From Mycolicibacterium anyangense (GTDB taxonomy: Bacteria > Actinomycetota > Actinomycetes > Mycobacteriales > Mycobacteriaceae), in assembly GCF_010731855.1 (NCBI RefSeq), contig NZ_AP022620.1:3906001-3970000 (forward strand): a DNA stretch of 64,000 bases, read 5' to 3'. Positions 42,765-50,885 of the stretch are shown piece by piece; position 1 is the stretch's first letter, and the number at the start of each line of letters is the position of its first letter. Below the pieces are notes generated by a model. That model did not search any database, was not told the origin of the DNA, and saw only the letters and a program-made list of their open reading frames with translations. A program made the position numbers and the translations under genes.

Positions 42765-44021
42765 GTGGCTGTCAATGAACCCATCGATCCTCGTGTCCGT
42801 CTGGCGATCTCGCAGTGGCCCGATGACGCACCTCGCGGGGCGGTCTCGACGTTCTGCGCCGAGCATGGCATTTCCCGCAAGTCGTTCTACGAGTTGCGCA
42901 AACGCGCGAAGGCCGACGGACCAGCCGCGGTGCTCGAGCCTAGGTCCCGACGGCCGAGGTCGAGCCCGTCGACGTTGACCGGCGAGGTCAAGGAGCAGGC
43001 CATTTCGGTGCGTGCTGCGCTGCAGGCCTCCGGTTTGGACCACGGACCGATTAGCGTGCACGACAAGATGCGGGCTCTGGGCCTGGACCCCGTGCCCTCG
43101 GTCGCCTCGTTGGCCCGGATCTTCCGCCAAGCCGGTGTGGCCAAGGCCGAGCCGAAGAAGAAGCCGCGCTCGGCGTGGCGCCGGTTCGTCTATCCGGCCC
43201 CGAATGCGTGCTGGCAGCTCGACGCCACCGGATACGTCCTGACCCGCGGACGCCAGTGCGTGATCTTCCAACTCATCGACGACCACTCCCGCTACGCGGT
43301 GGCCTCCCACGTGGCCTGGAGCGAGACTGCCGACGCGGCGATCACGGTGTTCGACAAAGCTGTCGCCACCCACGGTGTGCCCCAAAAGCTGCTGTCGGAC
43401 AACGGAATAGCGCTCAACCCCTCGCGGCGCGGATACCTGGGCAAGCTCGTTGAACACATCGGGCGCCTCGGTGTGGAGGCGATCACCGGCAAGCCCTATA
43501 AGCCGACCACCCAGGGCAAGAACGAACGCTTCCACCAGACCCTGTTCCGCTACCTGGACAAACAGCCGCTGGCGGTGACGCTGGCCGAATTGCAGGCCCA
43601 CGTCGATGCCTTCGACGACATCTACAACAACCAGCGCCCTCATCAGGGTCTACCCGGGCGCGTCACGCCCCGTACGGCATGGGAGGCCACCGCCAAGGCC
43701 CAACCCCCACGCCCCAAGCCCGACAAGCCGTTGTTCACCGCACCGGCACCGAAGCGAAAACGGCCCGCGCCGCCTCCACAGGACCTCCCCGCCGGGACGC
43801 GGGTGATGACGCTGAACACCTCCGGCACATTCATGCTCGCCGGGGTCTACTACAAGGTCGACGGACGGCTCGCCTATGAACACGTCCTGGTCGTCACCGA
43901 CGGTGACCACATCACCGTGGCCGACCTCGACGGCGAAGTCCTCATCGAGCACACCCGTCCGGCACCCGGCGTGCGATACGTCGGCAATGGAAAACCCCGC
44001 GGCCCACGACAAGACCGATGA
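42765..44021 (+). CDS. IS481-family transposase
   Basis: About 418 residues from GTG 42765, which has GAGG upstream; a TTG at 42744 is an in-frame alternative. An N-terminal helix-turn-helix (VSTFCAEHGISRKSFYELRK) is followed by an rve integrase core. The DDE residues are in WQLDATGYV, LLSDNGIAL and GKNERFHQT. A C-terminal ~100-residue extension follows (RVMTLNTSGTFMLAGVYYKV). The frame is intact, so the element may be active. Confidence 0.93.
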   Translation: MAVNEPIDPRVRLAISQWPDDAPRGAVSTFCAEHGISRKSFYELRKRAKADGPAAVLEPRSRRPRSSPSTLTGEVKEQAISVRAALQASGLDHGPISVHDKMRALGLDPVPSVASLARIFRQAGVAKAEPKKKPRSAWRRFVYPAPNACWQLDATGYVLTRGRQCVIFQLIDDHSRYAVASHVAWSETADAAITVFDKAVATHGVPQKLLSDNGIALNPSRRGYLGKLVEHIGRLGVEAITGKPYKPTTQGKNERFHQTLFRYLDKQPLAVTLAELQAHVDAFDDIYNNQRPHQGLPGRVTPRTAWEATAKAQPPRPKPDKPLFTAPAPKRKRPAPPPQDLPAGTRVMTLNTSGTFMLAGVYYKVDGRLAYEHVLVVTDGDHITVADLDGEVLIEHTRPAPGVRYVGNGKPRGPRQDR

Positions 44022-44024
44022 ACA

Positions 44025-44116
44025 TCACCGATCTCCTGACACACCAACCGTCACCGATGTCCTGACACACCAACCGTCACCGATGTCCTGAGGCAGAACT
44101 GTCACCAATGTCCTGA
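44025..44116 (-). repeat. IS481 right-end iterons (4 copies)
   Basis: The 15-bp core TCACCGATGTCCTGA or close variants start at 44025, 44051, 44077 and 44102, with periods of 26, 26 and 25 bp. They are inverted relative to the two left-end copies. The right end is thus more repeat-rich than the left. Confidence 0.75.
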
Positions 44117-44125
44117 GACATCACA

Positions 44126-44140
44126 GGTGCACCGCCGACG
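44126..44140 (+). repeat. Target site duplication, right copy
   Basis: Second copy of GGTGCACCGCCGACG, immediately after the IS481 right end and before the continuing DUF222 reading frame. Confidence 0.88.
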
Positions 44141-45535
44141 CGGGTGTGCCGGGTGCGTGTGGTGACCTGCTCGACGCGTTGTCCGGGTTGACGGCCTGTG
44201 ATGTGGAGGCTCTGAGCCCGCGCGAGATGGTGGCGGCGCTGGAGTCACTGCAGCGGGTGCGTAATGCGCTGCCCGCTATCGAGCATCGGCTGCTGGCCGC
44301 GCTGCAGCGCCAGAGCACCCCTGCTGAGCTCGGCGACGCGCCGACCTGGGCGGTGTGGTTGCGCGATCTGCTGCTGCTGTCCTCGGCGGAGGCGCGCCGC
44401 CGGGTGGATCACGCCAGAGCACTCGGTACACGGACGTCGCTGACGGGCCAACCACTCGGACCCGAACTGCCGGCCACGGCCGCCGCCCAGGCTGACGGGC
44501 TGATCACCGAAGCGCATGTCGCGGTGATGGCTGACTTCGCCGCCCGGATCCCCGCCGGTGTCGACCCGCACGAGATCGCCGAGGCCGAAGCCAACCTCGC
44601 CGAGCTGGCCGCGGCGTTCACGCCCGAAGAACTACGCACCCTGGTCACCAAACAGCTCTACTGCTGGAACCAAGATGGTCAGTTCAGCGACGCCGACCGT
44701 GCCAAGAAGCGCGGCATTGTCATCGGCAGGCAAGGCGCGGACGGCATGAGCCGGCTCGCGGGCTGGCTGACCCCGGCAATGCGGGCCACCTGGGAAGCGG
44801 CCCTGAAGAAAGAAGCCGCCCCGGGGCACAACCTTCCCGAGAACCCCACCACCGTGGGCTCGGAGACCACCGAAGACCAGATCACCGCCGACAAGCGCAC
44901 GCCCGCGCAGCGCCACCATGACGGGCTGCAGGCCTTACTCACCGCGTTCCTGGCCTCTGACGTCCTCGGCACCCACCGCGGGCTACCGGTCAAACTCATC
45001 ATCCGCGCCGACTTGGCTGACCTCGAAGCCCGCGCCGGCCACGCGTTGACCTCCAGCGGGTCGATGCTGCCCATCTCCGATGTCGTCGCCCTGCTCGACG
45101 CCAAGCAGGCCCACCCCTATCTGGCCATCTTCCACGGTGCAAAGTCGTTGCAGCTCAACGAAGGCCGGTCCAAGCGCATCGCGACTGCCGCCCAGCGTCT
45201 GATGCTGTTCGCCCGCGACGGCGGGAGCACGCGGCCGGGATCGATCACCCCGTTCGACCATTGCGAGGTCAACCACAACATCAAGTGGGCCGCACCGCAC
45301 AACGGGCCCACGGACATCGACAAGCTGTCACTGATGTCCGGGCCTGACAACCGCATCCTGGAAAAGGGCGGATACACGGTCACCCTCAGCAACAGAGGAA
45401 TCGAATGGCGGCCGAGCCGACGAAACACCCGCCGCCGACCACCCCGCAACTACTACTTCAACCCCCACCACATCCTCAAGCGAACCGACGCCGCAGACGA
45501 CACCGACCCGCCGTGATCGCCGGAGCCTTCAACAG

Positions 45536-45558
45536 AAAAACCCCGGCCGAAGCCGGGG
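45536..45558 (-). terminator. Rho-independent-like hairpin after the DUF222/HNH gene
   Basis: CCCCGGC and GCCGGGG form a 7-bp stem around CGAA. On the minus strand the hairpin is followed by five T residues; on the plus strand only two T residues remain before the IS256 end. It could end transcription in both directions, better on the minus strand. Confidence 0.6.
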
Positions 45559-45565
45559 TTCATCC

Positions 45566-46951
45566 GGGACTATCTCGCTAACGGTGTTTCCGGCGGTTTT
45601 CATCAGTAGGTTTCGGCTGCCGGGAATCGGTCGCTGAAGGTAATTGCGAACGCATTCAGGGCAGGTTTCCACCGCATCGTCCATCGTGCCCTGCCGGCAC
45701 CGGTCGGGTCCAGCGATCGGGTGACCAGATACAGGCATTTGAGTGCGGCCTGCTCGGACGGGAAGTGCCCGCGGGCCTTGATCGCGCGGCGTAGCGGGCG
45801 TTGAGCGACTCGATCGCGTTCGTCGAGCAGATCACCCGCCGGATCTCTACGTCGTAGTCCAGAAAGGGGATGAACTCGTCCCAGGCGTTGTCCCACAACC
45901 GGATCACCGCCGGGTAGCGCTGTCCCCATTTCTCGGTCAGCTCGTCGAACGCCGCGCGGGCCGCGGCCGCGTTGACTGCGGTGTAGATCGGTTTCACATC
46001 ACGCTTGATCTCATCCCAGTATTTACGGGAGGCGAGCCGAAATGTGTTGCGCAGCAGGTGGATGATGCAGGTCTGCACGATCGCCTGCGGCCACACGTTG
46101 CCCACCACCTCCGGCAGCCCCTTCAGCCCGTCGCAGACGACGAAGAAGGTGTCCTTGATGCCCCGGTTGCGTAGATCGGTCAGTACGCTCATCCAGAACT
46201 TCGCGCCTTCTCCGCCGGTCCCGGCCCACAATCCGAGGATGTCGCGTTCCCCGGCCAAGGTGACCCCGATAGCTGCGTAGAACGGCCGGTTGGCGACCTG
46301 GCCGTCGCGGACCTTGACCACGATCGCGTCGATGAAGATCGCGGCGTAGGTTTCATCCAGTGGCCGCACCGCCCAGTCGTTCATCTCCTCCAGTACTTTG
46401 TCCGTGATCCGGCTGATCGTCTCCTTGGAGACCGACGCCCCGTAAATCTCTGCGAAGTGTGCTGAAATCTCGCCTGTGGTAAGCCCTTTGGCATACAAGG
46501 ACAAGACCACCTCGTCGACACCGGATAGTCGGCGTTGGCGCTTCTTGACGATCTGGGGCTCGAACGTGGATGCCCGATCGCGGGGCACGTCGAGTTCGAC
46601 CGGGCCGGTGGTGTCGGTCAGCACCGTCTTGGTGCGGGTGCCGTTGCGGACATTGCCCGACCCCGCCTCGGGCGGGTCGTGCTTCTCATAACCGAGGTGC
46701 TCGGTCATCTCCTCATTGAGAGCGGTCTCCAGGACCGTCTTGGTCAACTGCTTGAGCAACCCGTCGGGCCCGGTCAGCGACAGGCCCTGTTCCTGGGCCA
46801 GCCGAACCAACTCGACCGCAGCCTTCTGCTCCGCGGACTGCTCAGCCGCCTTCTCCTTCGCCACATCTTCCAGTGTCGTCATCACGGCACCTTTCTCGCC
46901 GAGCAACGCTCAGCGTGTCAGTGCCGGAAACACCGTTATTTCCACAGTCCC
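45566..46951 (-). mobile_element. IS256-family insertion sequence, about 1386 bp
   Basis: Imperfect 29-bp terminal inverted repeats start GGGACT on both sides and share TAACGGTGTTTCCGGC (left 45566-45594, right 46923-46951). It contains one frameshifted Mutator-type transposase. No convincing target duplication flanks it (GGTTCATCC against CGAGGATCC), so one side may have been rearranged. Confidence 0.85.
45603..46882 (-). pseudogene. IS256-family transposase with frameshift
   Basis: From ATG 46882 (MTTLEDVAKEKAAEQ) the frame encodes a Mutator-type transposase with DDE residues in IFIDAIVVKVRDG, FFVVCDGLKGLPEVV and STNAIESLNARY. At about 45790 one C is missing: after NARY the frame changes, while the expected continuation RRAIKARGHFPSEQAALKCL is found in the next frame down to the stop at 45603. 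The last ~60 residues are therefore lost from the main product. Either a real inactivating mutation or a sequencing error. Confidence 0.85.
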
Positions 46952-47088
46952 CGAGGATCCAGAAGGCACTGTCGTCGTCCTGCAAGACCCGGTGCGCAAG
47001 GAATTGTGTATCGCTGGTTACCTGTCGTCGAGTGACACAGAGAAGTGAATCGCGATGGTGCGTGCGGGGGTAATGCGGAGGTGTTGCT

Positions 47089-47129
47089 GTTTCGGATAGG
47101 GAGAAGGTGGGGGGTGCGGTTTCTGTCTC
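47089..47129 (+). repeat. 41-bp interspersed repeat, copy 1 (weak)
   Basis: Aligned without gaps it shares about 25 of 41 positions with the 49511 copy, including the CTGTCTC end. The minus-strand gene 47128-47541 stops exactly at its end (TCA = last two repeat bases plus A). Confidence 0.5.
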
Positions 47130-47541
47130 ACGTCGTCACCGTCGTGTAGAGCCAGGTCGAGGTGGGACGGTCAAACGTCATGTGCAGCACGGTGCCGGTG
47201 GGGTGTTGGGATGCGGTTTGAACCATGGTGTCGATGAGGTCGGCGGCTAGGAGCTCCAGTTCGGCCGGGTCCTCGACGACGGCGGCCCATTGACTGAAGT
47301 CGAGGTGGAACCTGCAGGCCGAGACTAGGGCCTCTGATGTCGTGTCGACGTCTCGTACTTCAGCCTTGGTGGAGTAGCCGTGCGACACGATGCCCTGGTG
47401 TACACGGGTGCAGATGCAGTCGTGGTCGGGGCACACGAATGGTGCCACGACGATTTCTTCGCGTATGGCTGACCATGCGTCGTGGTGTTGGCGTGGCGGC
47501 GTGGGCCGCTTGGCGACAAGGACTTTCATCGTGGATGTCAT
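47128..47541 (-). CDS. Uncharacterised protein with Cys/His cluster
   Basis: A 137-residue protein with a possible metal site, CPDHDCICTRVHQG. The N-terminus MTSTMKVLVAKRPTPP and the C-terminal helix AADLIDTMVQTASQ look like a small alpha/beta fold. I recall similar actinobacterial proteins but cannot name a function. It overlaps the isomerase-like gene upstream by 4 bp (ATGA), so the two form an operon. Its stop codon lies on the end of a 41-bp repeat. Confidence 0.7.
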   Translation of the reverse strand: MTSTMKVLVAKRPTPPRQHHDAWSAIREEIVVAPFVCPDHDCICTRVHQGIVSHGYSTKAEVRDVDTTSEALVSACRFHLDFSQWAAVVEDPAELELLAADLIDTMVQTASQHPTGTVLHMTFDRPTSTWLYTTVTT

Positions 47542-48326
47542 TCGAAGAGGTCGCGGGATGGGGGGCGCACACCGTCGTTGGTGAAGGCCGGAAGTAGCTT
47601 GGTGAAAGCCGGGAGCACAGGGGCGGGATCGCCGCGCCAGGGCAGCGCCAACAGTTGGCGGACACTACGCCGGCCACCAAAGGATCGGAGGGCTTCGAAA
47701 TCGGAGAGTTGAAGGGCGAGTTGACCGCGTCCACTGTCCGGTGGGCCGAGCTGGACGGTTCCGATCGTGGGAGTGGTCAGTTCAAGGGTCGGCAATCGTC
47801 CTTGGCGGATGAATTGATCTCCCATGGTGGTGACGAAACCGAGGGCGACCTGGAAGGTGAGATCGCCTGTACGCGAACCTGATTCACTGAGTACGGCTCG
47901 GATGTCGTGCTCATGGGTGAGAGCGTCGAAGACCAGTTGGCCCGCCGAAAGCTCTGGCGCCATGGCCAAGGTCGAGGCCACTGAATCAATCGTGTGTCCC
48001 CACTGGTCGAGCAGGTCGTCGAGGCTGTGCCCGGCTAGGCGTTCGACCTGCGCTTGGGTCCAAGAGTCGGCGGCTTTGTCTTCCACGTTGAGCGACACAA
48101 CATCCTGCGCAACGCCAACAAGGTGCGCGACCGTCTCGCGGATGCTCCAGCCCGGACACGCCGGTACCGGTAGCGATTCCACGTCGCCACGCCCGCGGAG
48201 CAGAGCGTCAAGACGCTCGTAAACGATGCGGTACGCGGTTGTGGCATCGGGGGTGGGTAACAGCCGGGATTTATGGCTGTGTTGCGCGCACGTGCCGTCG
48301 CCCCGCTGTTCCTCGCGGAAGTTCAT
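47538..48326 (-). CDS. Maleylpyruvate isomerase-like, mycothiol-dependent (DinB fold) protein
   Basis: A 262-residue protein of the TIGR03083/MDMPI_N type. The four-helix DinB-like bundle carries the metal-binding histidines: PACPGWSIRETVAHLVG and ALTHEHDIRAVL. Proteins of this family use mycothiol as a cofactor or leaving group in isomerase or transferase reactions; the substrate here is unknown. An AT-rich promoter region (48327-48380) lies upstream. Confidence 0.85.
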   Translation of the reverse strand: MNFREEQRGDGTCAQHSHKSRLLPTPDATTAYRIVYERLDALLRGRGDVESLPVPACPGWSIRETVAHLVGVAQDVVSLNVEDKAADSWTQAQVERLAGHSLDDLLDQWGHTIDSVASTLAMAPELSAGQLVFDALTHEHDIRAVLSESGSRTGDLTFQVALGFVTTMGDQFIRQGRLPTLELTTPTIGTVQLGPPDSGRGQLALQLSDFEALRSFGGRRSVRQLLALPWRGDPAPVLPAFTKLLPAFTNDGVRPPSRDLFE

Positions 48327-48633
48327 GGGAGGACCCTACACAGAAAGTAAGGAAATTAAGAGATAATTAAGTAAATCCTAAGGGGTGCTGCGTTGGCGCG
48401 CTCGTCGGTCGGCAACGCCTTCGGGACGCTCGCGGCTATCTCGAATTACATAAACGAGGTGGGTCAGATCTTGTCTCACCAGTCCGCACCCGTGGGGCCG
48501 GAGCTGGTCGAGGGGTCGGACAACGTGATCGAAGCGAAGACTTTCCCAAGGATCAGCCTGGCCAGTCCGGCCCTGGCGCTGTCTAGGGGTCTGGCGTGAA
48601 TCCAGTTGACGGATAGTGCTTGTCCGCTGACGC
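48327..48633. other. Intergenic region with AT-rich promoter and a repeat copy
   Basis: Bases 48340-48380 are A/T-rich with repeated TTAA steps and probably hold the promoter of the minus-strand isomerase-like gene. A weak 41-bp repeat copy is at 48437-48477. A 68-codon plus-strand frame (48393-48599) starts at TTG after AAGGGG, but it crosses the repeat and has no recognised homology, so I do not call it. Confidence 0.5.
48437..48477 (+). repeat. 41-bp interspersed repeat, copy 2 (weak)
   Basis: Ungapped alignment to the 53674 copy gives about 22 of 41 matches, concentrated in CGAGG near the middle and TTGTCTC at the end. Position between genes fits the series, but alone it would not be convincing. 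Confidence 0.4.
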
Positions 48634-48918
48634 TTAGCGCGAATCCGCGCTCACGCGTCTCGCCAAGACCACGTGCACGAATGATAACCCGAAGAGGATT
48701 ACTGACCCCAGACCTGTCGTCAGAATCTTCATGGATGCTGACATTCCGGCACTGTCAGGAGTAAAGGGCGCATAGGGAGTGAGCACCCACACGGCAAGAC
48801 CAGCGAATACGAGTGCCGCTATCCAGTAGTACAGTCTTGCGGCCCTCCGACTGAGTCTGCGGTCATAGAAAAGACTGAACAACACTGTCGCCCAGCGCTT
48901 CTGACCTTGCTCTCCCAT
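48634..48918 (-). CDS. Small membrane protein, DUF4282-like
   Basis: A 94-residue protein starting at ATG 48918 after GGGAGGCG. Two hydrophobic helices (LYYWIAALVFAGLAVWVL and ILTTGLGSVILFGLSFVHVV) follow a WATVLFSLFYDRRLSRR segment, a layout like DUF4282 proteins. Function unknown. It lies between two copies of the 41-bp repeat. Confidence 0.7.
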   Translation of the reverse strand: MGEQGQKRWATVLFSLFYDRRLSRRAARLYYWIAALVFAGLAVWVLTPYAPFTPDSAGMSASMKILTTGLGSVILFGLSFVHVVLARRVSADSR

Positions 48919-49023
48919 ACCACTCGCCTCCCGGAGTTCTGTCGCCTTCTTGCTGGTGGCAACACCAGCAACAATAGTTGTGTCGCCCCTCCTTTTAGAG
49001 AACATGCTTGTTCAGCACCACGT

Positions 49024-49064
49024 AGCTCCTATCTAGAGATTGTGGGCCGCTCAGATGCTGTCCC
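49024..49064 (+). repeat. 41-bp interspersed repeat, copy 3
   Basis: A clear copy: TATCTAGAGATT in the left half and GCTCAGATGCTGTCCC at the right. The ATG of the following VOC gene lies inside it (repeat positions 32-34), and homology to the paralogous VOC protein begins just after the repeat ends. Confidence 0.75.
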
Positions 49065-49486
49065 ACTACGGCGGGGATACTCGTCCGATGCTGGGTCACC
49101 TCGGTGTCAACATGCCCGATCTCGCCGCGGCGAAGCGCTACTACACGGCGCTGATGCCCCTTGTCGGCTTCGAACTATTCCTTGATACCGACGATGAGTT
49201 CGCTTTCCGACCAGCCAACAGCAAACCCGGCACATACCTATTCTTCTACCCATCCGCTGTAGCTGGCGCCTACTCATCAGACCGAACAGGGCTGCAGCAC
49301 TTAGCTTTCATGGTCCGCAATCGATCGCTCGTCGATGCCGTACACGAGTTCGCGAGCGGCAGCGGGAACACCATCGTCTACCCTCCCCAGCACTTCCCGC
49401 AGTACCCCGGGCACTACTACGCCACCTTCTGGCTGGACCCGTTTGGACTGAAGTTAGAAGCGGTCTGCCACCACGATCGCGACTAG
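49055..49486 (+). CDS. VOC-family protein, paralogue of the 59531-59956 protein
   Basis: A 143-residue vicinal-oxygen-chelate protein: MLGHLGVNMPDLAAAKRYY at the start, RTGLQHLAFMV in the middle and FWLDPFGLKLEAVCHHDRD at the end. It is roughly 75% identical to the protein at 59531-59956, and the last 32 residues are the same in both. The ATG at 49055 sits inside a 41-bp repeat, and the first five residues (MLSHY) are encoded by repeat and junction sequence. Probable metal-dependent enzyme of unknown substrate. Confidence 0.87.
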   Translation: MLSHYGGDTRPMLGHLGVNMPDLAAAKRYYTALMPLVGFELFLDTDDEFAFRPANSKPGTYLFFYPSAVAGAYSSDRTGLQHLAFMVRNRSLVDAVHEFASGSGNTIVYPPQHFPQYPGHYYATFWLDPFGLKLEAVCHHDRD

Positions 49487-49510
49487 ATCCGATCCAACGA
49501 GCCCCGACAT

Positions 49511-49551
49511 GTCTCAGATCTAGAGATAGTGGACGTCTCATGTCCTGTCTC
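49511..49551 (+). repeat. 41-bp interspersed repeat, copy 4
   Basis: Clear copy, used as the reference: GTCTCAGATCTAGAGAT at the left, GGACGTCTCATG in the middle, TCCTGTCTC at the right. TCTC and GAGA can pair as a small stem around AGATCTA. It lies between the VOC stop (49486) and the mraY stop (49592). Confidence 0.78.
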
Positions 49552-49591
49552 GCATAGTGCCGGTGCGCCGATCGACGCTGACGTGGTGGGC

Positions 49592-50674
49592 TTAGATCCC
49601 GGCGGCTGCCAGCCATTCGCTGTAGAAGAGCGCGATTCCGAGTCCGCAGGAGATGGCAGCGATTAGCCAGAACCGGATGGTTAGCGCGGTTTCCGGCCAG
49701 TCCATGAGTTCGAAGTGGTGGTGCAGCGGTGAGTTCCGGAACACGCGTCGGCCAGTACTACGGAATGAGATGACCTGAATTACCACGGAGCTGACTTCGG
49801 CGACGAACAGCGCGCCCAGGATGATGGCCAGAATTTCGGTGCGGCTGGTCACCGACAGTCCGGCGATGATGCCGCCCAGGGTCAGAGAACCGGTGTCACC
49901 CATGATGATCTTGGCGGGTGCTGCGTTCCACCATAAAAAGCCGATGCAGGCTCCGGCGGTCGCGGCGGCGACGAGTGCCAGGTCGAGTGGGTCTCGGACG
50001 TGGTAGCACCCGGGTGTGGCGGCCTCAGCGCATTGGTTTCGGAACTGCCAGAATGTGATGATGACGTAGGCGGCGGTGACCATGGCCATGGCACCCGCGG
50101 CCAGCCCGTCGAGTCCGTCAGTGAGGTTCACCGCGTTCGACCAGGCAGAAACCACCATGATGCAGAACAGCACGAACACCACCGGCGGCAGTGCGAATGC
50201 TGCGATGTCGCGGACGTAGGACAGCGCGGGGCTGCCAGGGGTTAACCCGTCCGCGTTGCGGAACTGCAGTGCGAGAACGCCGAAGAGGATGGCCGCGGCG
50301 AGCTGGCCGGCGCTCTTGGCTCGCTTGGTCAAGCCGAGGTTCCGGCCTCGCCGCACTTTGAGGTAATCGTCGGTGAAACCGACAACACCTAGTGCGGTTG
50401 CTAGTCCGAGAACGAGTAGCCCTGATGCCGTCGGCCCCTCACCGCCGAGCGCGAGTTCGTCGAAAAGGGTGCTGGTCAGGTAGCTGACCCAGATCGCGGT
50501 GACGATCGCCAGCCCGCCCATCGTGGGCGTTCCCTGCTTGCGTTGGTGGCTCTTCGGGGCCTCGGCGCGAATGGGTTGTCCCAACCCAAGCCGGGAGAAT
50601 GTCCGGATCAACACCGGAGTCAGTAGAGCGGCGACCACCAGGGCTATACCGGCGGCGACAAGTATCGATTTCAT
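49592..50674 (-). CDS. mraY: MraY: phospho-N-acetylmuramoyl-pentapeptide transferase (accessory copy)
   Basis: A complete 360-residue MraY with ten predicted transmembrane helices. Conserved blocks are [34 protein letters not shown] (catalytic Asp pair), [28 protein letters not shown] and the C-terminal [13 protein letters not shown]. It transfers phospho-MurNAc-pentapeptide to undecaprenyl phosphate to make lipid I. It resembles the mycobacterial enzyme but is not in a division/cell-wall cluster, so it is presumably a second copy in the genome. It lies alone between two repeats. Confidence 0.95.
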   Translation of the reverse strand: MKSILVAAGIALVVAALLTPVLIRTFSRLGLGQPIRAEAPKSHQRKQGTPTMGGLAIVTAIWVSYLTSTLFDELALGGEGPTASGLLVLGLATALGVVGFTDDYLKVRRGRNLGLTKRAKSAGQLAAAILFGVLALQFRNADGLTPGSPALSYVRDIAAFALPPVVFVLFCIMVVSAWSNAVNLTDGLDGLAAGAMAMVTAAYVIITFWQFRNQCAEAATPGCYHVRDPLDLALVAAATAGACIGFLWWNAAPAKIIMGDTGSLTLGGIIAGLSVTSRTEILAIILGALFVAEVSSVVIQVISFRSTGRRVFRNSPLHHHFELMDWPETALTIRFWLIAAISCGLGIALFYSEWLAAAGI

Positions 50675-50844
50675 CGGGCTATGAGGGTCTTTCGCCCGCA
50701 GATCTGTCGATCACAGCGCGACATCGAAACCCAAGCCCCCACCGCGCCAGTATCGCGCAGCATCTTCCGAGGCCCCACCCACAGCGCCCCGGCGCGGCGG
50801 TGCCTGTGCCCGAGTTGTTTAGTACCTAACAAAATCGTCCGGCC

Positions 50845-50885
50845 GTCTCGCATGTGGAGATTTGGGACGGCTCGCATCCTGTCTC
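50845..50885 (+). repeat. 41-bp interspersed repeat, copy 5
   Basis: Clear copy: GTCTCGCATGTGGAGAT at the left, GGGACGGCTCGCATCCTG to the right, ending GTCTC. The minus-strand XRE gene stops exactly at its end (TCA = last two repeat bases plus A), the same register as at copy 1. Confidence 0.78.

Larger units (their letters stand above)
42668..44125 (+). mobile_element. IS481-family insertion sequence, 1458 bp
   Basis: The ends are inverted repeats starting with TGT: left TGTCATCTCTCAGGACATCG and right (reverse complement) TGTGATGTCTCAGGACATTG, continuing GTGACAGTTCTG on both sides. A perfect 15-bp target duplication flanks it. It holds one intact transposase and repeated 15-bp iterons near both ends. 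It has no passenger gene. Confidence 0.9.
42643..45516 (+). pseudogene. 13E12-repeat DUF222/HNH endonuclease gene interrupted by IS481 element
   Basis: The gene starts at ATG 42643 (MNLGCTAD) and is broken after codon 8 by the element at 42668-44125. Removing the element and one copy of the 15-bp duplication restores one frame through AGVPGACGDLLDALSGL to the stop at 45516, about 465 residues. The downstream part (456 codons from GTG 44146) is intact, with DUF222 helices and a C-terminal HNH-like region (FDHCEVNHNIKWA, LMSGPDNRI). It might still be translated from GTG 44146, but it is cut off from its SOS promoter. Confidence 0.85.

Noticed and set aside
44025..44116. Regularly spaced 15-bp repeats resembling a short CRISPR array
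   Set aside because: The spacers are only ~10 bp and nearly identical, no cas gene is present, and the repeats mirror those at the other end of the IS481 element.
45557..46960. Target site duplication around the IS256 element
   Set aside because: The flanking 9-mers share only the last four bases.
48393..48599. 68-codon ORF with AAGGGG upstream
   Set aside because: It starts at TTG, crosses a repeat copy and shows no recognisable protein features.
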